A DNA stretch of 64,000 nucleotides from Shewanella sp. Isolate11. Its GTDB lineage: Bacteria > Pseudomonadota > Gammaproteobacteria > Enterobacterales > Shewanellaceae. Under the pieces are notes generated by a model that saw only the letters and a list, made by a program, of their open reading frames with translations, was not told where the DNA came from and did not search any database. Made by a program: the position numbers and the translations under genes. Positions 57,938 through 64,000 of the stretch are shown here, one piece after another. The first letter of the stretch is position 1. Every line of letters begins with the position of its first letter. The stretch lies in contig NZ_JAKEVF010000001.1 in the NCBI RefSeq assembly GCF_022398315.1, positions 308,669 to 372,668 on the forward strand, written 5' to 3'.

Positions 57938-58909
57938 TTAAGCTTCCTCATCCAGCGAATAAGGCAGAGGCAATAGGCTTAAGCTTGAGGCTTCATCACC
58001 AGAGATACGTAATTTCGCATCCATTGGTGTGTCGTTAGCTAGCACCGCGGTTAACAGCACGTGTCCGTCTCTTTGTACCGCTTCGATAATACTGCCACCT
58101 CGGCGATAACCTTCACCGTCTTCTTGGGCGATTTCCAGTTGGCTCTCATCAGTGATGGGCGCAGTCACATTACCCGTGACAATATACAGTGCACGCTTGT
58201 TGCCGCCACGATATTTCATTCTGGCAACCGTCTCTTGACCCATGTAGCAGCCTTTATTGAAGCTGATACCATTAATGGCCTGGACATTACACATCTGTGG
58301 CACAAACTGACCCGAATGGCCTGCACCTAGGTTTGGATAACCCGCGGTGATTTCCAGTTCTTGCCATGCGCTGGCATCATAAATAGTCGGTTCAAGGTTG
58401 GCTAATAAAACCGCGCCAATATCTTTGGTTAATCCGAGGATATAACGACCGGCATCGTGCAATACAAAACCATGCTCTATTAGCGTCAGTTCATTGCCGA
58501 TGTCGCCGAACTGTGCGGTTAACCATGCGTTAGCTTGCTCACCCGCTACGCCTAATAACAACCAGTCTTGGCTGACATCGCTAAGCTCGACTTTGCTAAA
58601 CACCGCATATTTTTGCAGCTGGGGGAGATCTACGGCCAAGGTGTCTTTTGGCATGAGCAGCATCAAGGCATCATCTTTAGCAAAGGTTCTAAAGCTGGCA
58701 AGCATCTTACCTTTAGGATCACAATGAGCCCCCCAGCGCCACTGGTCTTGGGCTAATGAGGTGATGTCTGTGGTGACTTGCCCATGAATAAAGCTGCGTC
58801 CCTGTTCACCTGTGACAGCAATTAATCCAAGATGAGTAATTGATGAGAAAAGCAGTTGCGGTTGTTGTCCGTTTAGGGGCCAAGTAGGCTGAGAGGTCGA
58901 CACTGTCAT
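57938..58909 (-). CDS. ygfZ: Folate-binding tRNA-modifying / Fe-S assembly protein YgfZ
   Basis: 323 aa from ATG 58909 (a TTG four codons upstream is also open). The diagnostic motif is GISFNKGCYMGQETVARMKYRG, seen as KGCYMGQE, with the single reactive Cys. N-terminal region LLFSSITHLGLIAVTGEQGR starts the GcvT-like fold. It needs tetrahydrofolate and supports MiaB and other Fe-S enzymes. Cytoplasmic. Confidence 0.94.
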   Translation of the reverse strand: MTVSTSQPTWPLNGQQPQLLFSSITHLGLIAVTGEQGRSFIHGQVTTDITSLAQDQWRWGAHCDPKGKMLASFRTFAKDDALMLLMPKDTLAVDLPQLQKYAVFSKVELSDVSQDWLLLGVAGEQANAWLTAQFGDIGNELTLIEHGFVLHDAGRYILGLTKDIGAVLLANLEPTIYDASAWQELEITAGYPNLGAGHSGQFVPQMCNVQAINGISFNKGCYMGQETVARMKYRGGNKRALYIVTGNVTAPITDESQLEIAQEDGEGYRRGGSIIEAVQRDGHVLLTAVLANDTPMDAKLRISGDEASSLSLLPLPYSLDEEA

Positions 58910-59014
58910 GAATGAGTCCAAGGAGTAAACGAAGTAGAGTAGCGATTGTAACGCTAATCAATTGCAGCGCAAAGAGGGCATGTTGTGATCCCTCTTAAGC
59001 GTCTAGCTTTAGGT

Positions 59015-59479
59015 TTATAATTCGAAGTGGAAAACGTAATTATGCTTACCATCTTCTTGGATAATATCGAGCGTTCCAGAGAGTCCTGCAAGTTCGCCAG
59101 TACCTGAACCGGGAAGCACGTAAATCGTTAATGTTTGCTCTTGTGGTGACATAAAACCGCTATGAATAAGGGTAAAGGTTCCCTGTTTACCTGACACAGA
59201 ACCGGAAAACTCTTCTATTGCAGCATAGGCCGCCGCGCCGCCTTCTACTCGCTTACTGAGCATTTGTCCAATGCCTGAGCCGACAAGGTCGCCGCTATAA
59301 GTTTTATGCAGAATCATTCTACCGGCTGGCGCTTCGGTATCTCGCTGAGGTTCTATGTTAACTTCAAAACTTCCTGTTGCTGTCATATTCGCTTCCTTAT
59401 GGTTAACTTGTTGTGCATATGTGGAACCTGAGTACACAAATAAAATCATGATGAATAAGCTAGAAACTATTTTCAGCAT
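59015..59479 (-). CDS. Exported DUF3224 protein
   Basis: 154 aa from ATG 59479. A signal peptide (MLKIVSSLFIMILFVYSGST) is cleaved after YAQ. The mature part shows the DUF3224 pattern: ATGSFEVNIEPQRD, then KTYSGDLVGSGIGQML, GGAAAYAAIEEFSGSVSGK and the LIHSG stretch. Most DUF3224 members are cytoplasmic, so an exported one is less usual. Function unknown. Confidence 0.8.
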   Translation of the reverse strand: MLKIVSSLFIMILFVYSGSTYAQQVNHKEANMTATGSFEVNIEPQRDTEAPAGRMILHKTYSGDLVGSGIGQMLSKRVEGGAAAYAAIEEFSGSVSGKQGTFTLIHSGFMSPQEQTLTIYVLPGSGTGELAGLSGTLDIIQEDGKHNYVFHFEL

Positions 59480-59662
59480 TGCATTGCTTCCCTGAGAACA
59501 TAACATAATATTTACTCAACTAGAGGCCAGCTTAGTGTTCGATAGTATTTTTTCAAATATTGTCAGGTAGTTATCAAAAATACTCCTATCATTGATAGGG
59601 CTTGGCAAAACGAGCCAATCAACAGGTTAATCGCTTGTTCATTCATGTTCTCAAACAGCCAT

Positions 59663-59695
59663 AAAAAAACCGCTTAATATAGTAAGCGGTTTTGT
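59663..59695 (-). terminator. Terminator after serA
   Basis: AAAACCGCTTA / TAAGCGGTTTT hairpin; on the minus strand it is followed by TTTATGG. Confidence 0.8.
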
Positions 59696-59726
59696 GTTTG
59701 AAGGTATCTTTTTCGCTGTTAGATAA

Positions 59727-61019
59727 TTAGAACAACAGGCGAGTTCTGATGGTGCCGTCGATGGCCTTCAACTCTTCCAATGCTTCTTCGGCCTGGTCTG
59801 AGTCGACTTCCATTACCACATAACCGATTTCCGCTGTTGTTTGTAGATACTGTGCGGCGATGTTGATGCCTTTCTCTGCAAACGCTTGGTTAATCTTAAT
59901 CAAGATACCTGGGCGGTTATGGTGAATGTGCAGTAGACGAGAAGCATCTTTATGCTGTGCAAGTGATACTTCTGGGAAGTTAACTGCGGTCATGGTTGAA
60001 CCGTTATCTGAGTATTTCGCGAGTTTGCCTGCCACTTCGATACCGATGTTTTCCTGCGCTTCTTGAGTGCTACCACCGATGTGCGGCGTCAAGATCACAT
60101 TGTCTAATCCACGCAGTGGTGAGACAAATTCATCATCATTTGATTTCGGTTCGACAGGGAAAACGTCGATAGCTGCCCCCGCAATACGCTGTTCACGGAT
60201 TGCTTCTGCTAGGGCGTCGATGTCAACCACAGTACCACGAGATGCATTGATGAGAATACCGCCTGGCTTCAAGCAAGCCAGTTCTGCTCTTCCTAGCATC
60301 TCTTTAGTTTGCGCTGTTTCAGGCACGTGCAAACTGACCACGTCGGCTTGAGAAAGCAGTTGCTCAAGCGAGTGAATCTGCATTGCATTACCCAGGGGAA
60401 GTTTGTCTTCAATATCGTAAAATACTACACGCATACCTAAGGTTTCTGCCAAGATCCCCAATTGAGTACCAATGTGGCCGTAACCAATAAGACCTAAGGT
60501 TTTACCACGGGCTTCGAAGCTACCAGCTGCGCTCTTTAACCAGCCACCACGATGAGCGATCGCATTGCGTTGTGGAATACCACGGAACAACATGATGATT
60601 TCACCAAGCACTAACTCGGCAACACTACGAGTGTTTGAGAAAGGTGCGTTGAAAACAGGGATACCCAGTTTTTCGGCGGTAGCAAGATCGACCTGATTGG
60701 TACCGATACAGAAGCAACCGACAGCAACAAGTTTATCGGCGTGATTAAGCACAGATTCGGTGAGTTGCGTTCGCGAGCGAAGCCCTACAAAATGCGCATC
60801 TTTGATTGAAGCCAATAGCTCTTCTTCACCCAGTGATGCTTTGTGGTATTCAATGTTGGTATAACCTGCGCGTGTAAACACATCTACAGCAGATTGGTGG
60901 ACGCCTTCCAATAGCAGGATCTTAATTTTATCCTTGTCCAGCGAGTGTTTCGCCATGATTTGAGTACCCTCTTCGTCTGTTGTTGCTAGTATGGGATGAG
61001 CATTTTGGTTATTGTGCAT
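59727..61019 (-). CDS. serA: D-3-phosphoglycerate dehydrogenase
   Basis: First enzyme of serine synthesis (430 aa from ATG 61019). NAD-binding GLIGYGHIGTQLG, the active-site Arg and His regions (RGTVVDIDALAEAI and LTPHIGGSTQEAQENIG), and a C-terminal ACT domain (LLHIHHNRPGILIKINQAF) for serine feedback. Homologues start at MAKHSLDKDKIK (ATG 60956), but here GGAGG sits 5 nt before ATG 61019, adding 21 residues. That ribosome site is paired in a hairpin. ATG 60956 has only a distant GAGGG. Confidence 0.93.
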   Translation of the reverse strand: MHNNQNAHPILATTDEEGTQIMAKHSLDKDKIKILLLEGVHQSAVDVFTRAGYTNIEYHKASLGEEELLASIKDAHFVGLRSRTQLTESVLNHADKLVAVGCFCIGTNQVDLATAEKLGIPVFNAPFSNTRSVAELVLGEIIMLFRGIPQRNAIAHRGGWLKSAAGSFEARGKTLGLIGYGHIGTQLGILAETLGMRVVFYDIEDKLPLGNAMQIHSLEQLLSQADVVSLHVPETAQTKEMLGRAELACLKPGGILINASRGTVVDIDALAEAIREQRIAGAAIDVFPVEPKSNDDEFVSPLRGLDNVILTPHIGGSTQEAQENIGIEVAGKLAKYSDNGSTMTAVNFPEVSLAQHKDASRLLHIHHNRPGILIKINQAFAEKGINIAAQYLQTTAEIGYVVMEVDSDQAEEALEELKAIDGTIRTRLLF

Positions 61020-61024
61020 TATTT

Positions 61025-61062
61025 CCTCCACAAAATAGCATTTTTTTTTGCTACTGTGGAGG
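61025..61062 (-). promoter_or_regulatory. Hairpin that would sequester the serA ribosome binding site
   Basis: On the minus strand CCTCCACA-G-TAGCA, an A8 loop, then TGCTA-TTT-TGTGGAGG, a 13-bp stem with a small internal loop. The right arm contains the GGAGG of serA, 5 nt before ATG 61019. It may be a translational control element. Confidence 0.55.
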
Positions 61063-61122
61063 GCTAGATGGCTAAAGTTATTATTCGGATATTAAAACAA
61101 TATCGTCTAAGGAGTTCCTATT

Positions 61123-61743
61123 TTGAATAAAAGCACCGTTTGGATCACACTCTTTTCTGCCGTGCTTATTTGGTCAGGTATTGAACCCAAAGACAGTTTT
61201 ACTTGGTTGCTCGAAGTTGCGCCAGCCTTGATTGCCTTACCCATTCTGTTTTTTACTCGTAAACGCTTCCCGCTGACGCCATTGGCTTATTGGCTTATTT
61301 TACTTCATGCCATCATTTTAATGGTGGGGGGGCATTACACATATGCAGAGGTACCTTTATTTGATCGGTTGGCGGAGATAATGGGCAGCACGCGCAATAA
61401 CTACGATAAAGTTGGCCATTTCGCTCAAGGTTTTATTCCTGCCTTATTAGCACGGGAAGTGTTTATTCGAGTGGTAGGGATTAATAGCCGAGCTTGGTGT
61501 AATTTTATGGTCTGCTGTTTCGCACTCGCATTATCCGCGTTTTATGAATTGATAGAGTGGTGGGTAGCACTGCTTGTGGGTGAAGATGCCGAGTCATTTT
61601 TAGGCACTCAAGGTTATATTTGGGATACTCAATCTGATATGGGCATGGCGTTGTTAGGCGCACTAGCTTGCATTGTTTTGTTGAGCAAATGGCATGACCG
61701 TTCGTTAGCACAATTAACATCAGAGTCGAAAGCTAATGAATAG
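61123..61743 (+). CDS. YjdF-like (DUF2238) membrane protein
   Basis: 206 aa. TTG start at 61123 with AAGGAG 8 nt upstream. About six hydrophobic segments, with the DUF2238 pattern NYDKVGHFAQGFIPALLAREV and later FYELIEWWVALLVG, DAESFLGTQGYIWDTQSDM. Function unknown. It is divergent from serA with 103 bp between starts. Confidence 0.85.
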   Translation: MNKSTVWITLFSAVLIWSGIEPKDSFTWLLEVAPALIALPILFFTRKRFPLTPLAYWLILLHAIILMVGGHYTYAEVPLFDRLAEIMGSTRNNYDKVGHFAQGFIPALLAREVFIRVVGINSRAWCNFMVCCFALALSAFYELIEWWVALLVGEDAESFLGTQGYIWDTQSDMGMALLGALACIVLLSKWHDRSLAQLTSESKANE

Positions 61744-61967
61744 CTCAATCATGTCCTCATTTTGGTTGATATTTTCATAAAAATATCACCTAAAGGTATG
61801 ACTGATGCTTTTATAATCTACGAAGACAATGTAAATTTTGCATATTGTCGTATACAGTTTGTCTATACTGGACGCTCGTAAATTATATACAGTCGCAGGA
61901 TTGGATGTTAAATGCGGTCATTATGCGTTTAATTGAATCATTCAACACTTTTCAGGGAGAGAAGTTG

Positions 61968-62621
61968 ATGAGTAAAGTTCGTGAGTTGGTTTTTTTGCAC
62001 CAACTCTCTATGCCTTGTCATTTAGCGGTACTTGCCGAGTCAATAGGGTTGAAGACTCGGGTGGTTAAGCAGGTTGCTGATCTCGATCCCGAGCGCGATC
62101 GTAATAGCTTCTATCTGATTGCCCAGCAGGGCGCCGCATTAGACAATAGCGGCGTTCCCTTAATCGTATCTCGTTTACTACCTCATGTTCCCATTGCTTT
62201 ATATCTGGTCGATCGCGAGAGTCTTGAGCCTGAGTCGGCTTTGTTGCTTGGAGTTAGAGGATTACTATTTTCAGATCAACGGATGGACTTATTACTTACC
62301 GGACTACGTAAGATGGTGGGCGACGAGCTTTGGTATGATAGACCCTTAATATCTAAAGTTTTTAGACGTTTAGTTAACAGTCAGGATAGCGGTGTTGAGT
62401 TGGCGCAAGAAACCATGGCGTTATTACAAACCCTCACTGGCCGAGAGTGTACCATTATTCAATTAGTGGCTAGCGGCGCTAGAAACAAAGAGATAGCCGA
62501 TGAACTTTGCATCAGTGAACATACGGTAAAGGCGCATATCTCCTCTATTTTCCGCAAGACTCAGTCTCGAAATCGTGTTGAGTTATTACGTTGGTCGCAA
62601 GCTAACGCCTGTCATTTCTAG
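61968..62621 (+). CDS. CsgD-like LuxR-family transcriptional regulator
   Basis: 217 aa from ATG 61968 (CAGGGAGAG upstream; the longer ORF from 61845 is not used). The C-terminal LuxR helix-turn-helix is LTGRECTIIQLVASGARNKE, IADELCISEHTVKAHISSIF. The N-terminal domain lacks the phosphoacceptor Asp of a receiver. The segment GVRGLLFSDQRMDLLLTGLR, MVGDELWYDRPLISK resembles E. coli CsgD and Vibrio VpsT. VpsT binds c-di-GMP; whether this one does cannot be told. It may control biofilm matrix genes. Confidence 0.8.
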   Translation: MSKVRELVFLHQLSMPCHLAVLAESIGLKTRVVKQVADLDPERDRNSFYLIAQQGAALDNSGVPLIVSRLLPHVPIALYLVDRESLEPESALLLGVRGLLFSDQRMDLLLTGLRKMVGDELWYDRPLISKVFRRLVNSQDSGVELAQETMALLQTLTGRECTIIQLVASGARNKEIADELCISEHTVKAHISSIFRKTQSRNRVELLRWSQANACHF

Positions 62622-62663
62622 TGGAGAATGGTTACAGCTAGTATGTAATTCATTGCTCCTTCT

Positions 62664-62767
62664 GCGTTGAATGGAAACAAAGAAATAACCATCTCATCAT
62701 CCACAGCATTGAATACGTTGCCAAAAAACACGCTAAGTCGATCACTTTCCTATTCCGATTGGTATCA
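62664..62767. repeat. Family B intergenic repeat, right-part copy
   Basis: GTTGAATGG, then GAAATAACCATCTCATCATCC, split TTGCCAAAAAACACGCTAAG and CGATTGGTATC, matching the right 100 bp of 21789-22090. The left half is missing. Confidence 0.6.
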
Positions 62768-62864
62768 GAATTCATTGCAGCAGATTATTCATACAGGTGT
62801 TTAACTTTGGCTGTGAACCCAGTAGACTAGGTCTTTCACAACTCTGATAACCATGGAATAACGG

Positions 62865-63302
62865 ATGAGTATTTGGTTTAGGCCTGTCACTTTGGAGGTC
62901 TGTAAAAAAATGGAGCAGGGCATTAGCGGTCTAGGAACTTTAATGCAGACTTTAGGCATTGAAATTGTTGAGATTGGCGATGACTATATGAAAGCAACCA
63001 TGCCTGCTTCTCCTGCGGTGCATAATCCGTTAGGGATTGTCCACGGTGGCGCTAACGTTGCCCTAGCAGAAACTGTTGCCAGCTATGCGGCTAATTTTGC
63101 AGTGGATTTTGAGCAATATTACTGTGTCGGCCAAGAGATCAACGCCAACCATCTCAAAGCCTCACGTAAGGGCGTATTGACCGCCACCACTAAGCCTGTT
63201 CATTTAGGTAAACGCAGTTCAGTGTGGGAAATCCTTATCCATAATAGTGCCGGCGAACTGTGTTGTATTTCACGGATGACTGCGGCAGTGGTTAAGCGCT
63301 AG
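62865..63302 (+). CDS. PaaI-type hotdog thioesterase
   Basis: 145-aa hotdog-fold protein. GIVHGGANVALAETVASYAA holds the HGG motif and catalytic-type Asp/Glu region, and NHLKASRKGVLTATTKPVH is typical of the PaaI family. It hydrolyses aromatic or other acyl-CoA thioesters. The start ATG 62865 has AACGG upstream; an internal ATG at about residue 17 is possible. A terminator follows. Confidence 0.88.
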   Translation: MSIWFRPVTLEVCKKMEQGISGLGTLMQTLGIEIVEIGDDYMKATMPASPAVHNPLGIVHGGANVALAETVASYAANFAVDFEQYYCVGQEINANHLKASRKGVLTATTKPVHLGKRSSVWEILIHNSAGELCCISRMTAAVVKR

Positions 63303-63332
63303 TTTACATTTATCAATTTAAACTCAGATTTG

Positions 63333-63368
63333 AAGGCTTTCACTATCTATGGTGGAAGCCTTTTTATT
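63333..63368 (+). terminator. Terminator after the hotdog thioesterase
   Basis: AAGGCTTTCAC / GTGGAAGCCTT hairpin, then TTTTATT. The T-run merges with the start of a family C repeat. Confidence 0.75.
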
Positions 63369-63448
63369 ATTTAACCTGAACTCGGGATAACGAGTGTCGA
63401 AAAGATGCTTATTCAGCGGCTCTGCTTATTTCGAATTCAGGTTATTTA
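63368..63448. repeat. Family C intergenic repeat, internally deleted copy (81 bp)
   Basis: TTAACCTGAACTCGGGATAA, CGAGTGTCG, then AAAGATGCTTATTCAGCGGC and TCTGCTTA, ending ATTCAGGTTATTTA. It is the reverse complement of the two ends of 20391-20630 joined directly. Confidence 0.7.
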
Positions 63449-63525
63449 TTACTGCAGAAAATAACTTGTCACCTTTTCTCCGCATTGCCCATACTTGATT
63501 GACTTTAGGTTACTGAGTGTAAGTA

Positions 63526-63771
63526 ATGGATAGTGTCAATATTTGGGAGTGGGTGGGCTATTTAGCCTCGGTGGTGGTGGCGATTTCTTTGATGATGGCC
63601 AACATCAAGAAGCTGCGCTGGTGGAACTTGATTGGTGCGGCTCTGTTTGTTGCCTATGGTGTGGCAATTGCGGCTTATCCAGTGGCATTAGTTAATTTCT
63701 TTATCGTACTCATCGATGCCTATTATTTGGTGAAGATTTACCGAGAGCAGGCCCAGAGCACTAGCAATTAG
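63526..63771 (+). CDS. YgjV-like small inner-membrane protein
   Basis: 81 aa with three hydrophobic helices. WVGYLASVVVAISLMMANIK, LRWWNLIGAALFVAYGVAI and VALVNFFIVLIDAYYLVKIY follow the YgjV-family pattern. Function unknown. It lies alone downstream of the thioesterase and a repeat. Confidence 0.7.
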   Translation: MDSVNIWEWVGYLASVVVAISLMMANIKKLRWWNLIGAALFVAYGVAIAAYPVALVNFFIVLIDAYYLVKIYREQAQSTSN

Positions 63772-63820
63772 TTCGCAGTTTAGTCTCGTTGCTAACTTAC
63801 TTGCTATTACATAACTTCAA

Positions 63821-64000
63821 TTATCGATGCACGAGCCAGTAACGAAACTGGCTGGGTAATTGTCCTGTCCAACGTTTGAAAGAGCGTCTGAAATTATTAC
63901 TGTCGGCAAACTGCAACCGCTTGGCAACATTGGGATTACTTGCTCCTGTGATGGCTAACATATACAAGGCTTTCTGCAGGTTGACCTGATCTTGCAGTTG
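63821..64000 (-). CDS. AraC-family regulator, 3' end only (cut by window edge)
   Basis: The last 59 codons of a minus-strand gene that runs off the window. The translation includes LYMLAITGASNPNVAKRLQF and ADSNNFRRSFKRWTGQLPSQ, FRYW. This is the second helix-turn-helix of AraC/XylS proteins, with the FxRxFKRWTGxxPxxFR signature. The rest of the protein is not visible. Confidence 0.88.
   Translation of the reverse strand, partial: QLQDQVNLQKALYMLAITGASNPNVAKRLQFADSNNFRRSFKRWTGQLPSQFRYWLVHR

Noticed and set aside
1..64000. Search for CRISPR arrays, rRNA, prophage, integrase or transposase genes
   Set aside because: No spaced direct repeats, rRNA segments or mobile-element genes seen; only short non-coding repeat families.

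Overview
The window is chromosomal DNA from a marine gammaproteobacterium, most probably Shewanella. The evidence is gene content and local order: a uvrA / YajR-type MFS / ssb block, sprT-endA-rsmE-gshB followed by a phoA-type phosphatase, a LysR gene divergent from a giant AccA-AccD-AccC-AccB fusion, a periplasmic nitrate reductase (nap) cluster, DUF3149 and DUF5062 proteins, and several short intergenic repeat families with TAATACCAATC ends. I see no phage, plasmid, integron, CRISPR array or intact insertion sequence. Most genes are core metabolism, repair or envelope functions.

Layout. 0-9 kb: secreted M28 peptidase, uvrA, YajR-like transporter, ssb, CPBP membrane protein, PIG3-type quinone oxidoreductase and an acidic-tailed hypothetical. 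9-19 kb: galK, a CPA2 antiporter, cutA-dsbD (4-bp overlap), fxsA, a stand-alone eukaryotic-type Ser/Thr kinase, a Cys-rich small protein and tpm. 19-24 kb: a porin with a very long, repeat-filled upstream region carrying a CRP-like site, tcdA, a SieB-like membrane protein, a 42-aa DUF3149 protein and two tandem tRNA-Leu genes. 24-35 kb: M50 protease, FapA-like protein, rsmC, a periplasmic PBP-like protein paired with a diguanylate cyclase, phoA, gshB, rsmE, endA and sprT. 35-43 kb: a secreted pyroglutamyl-peptidase-like protein whose nucleophile Cys is Ser, a LysR regulator, the 1516-aa carboxylase, DUF5062 and a VOC protein. 43-51 kb: napDAB with no napE, napC, napG or napH, then an ABC transporter / CrtC-like lipoprotein operon. 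51-64 kb: a 1767-aa multi-PAS hybrid kinase next to an HD-GYP response regulator, ygfZ, DUF3224, serA with a hairpin that could hide its ribosome binding site, a YjdF-like membrane protein, a CsgD-like regulator, a hotdog thioesterase, a YgjV-like protein and the 3' end of an AraC-type gene cut by the window edge.

How it works together. The nap genes, the candidate CRP and NarP-like sites and the CRP-like site near the porin fit a respiratory, facultatively anaerobic life style. c-di-GMP signalling is prominent: a GGDEF enzyme with an inhibitory site, an HD-GYP protein and a CsgD-like regulator all lie in this window.

The most interesting leads are the Cys-to-Ser pyroglutamyl peptidase homologue, the serA leader hairpin, the PBP-like protein / diguanylate cyclase pair, the reduced nap cluster, the fused carboxylase with its strong codon bias, and a graded series of internally deleted MITE-like repeats. 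Nothing here is proven to be a new system.
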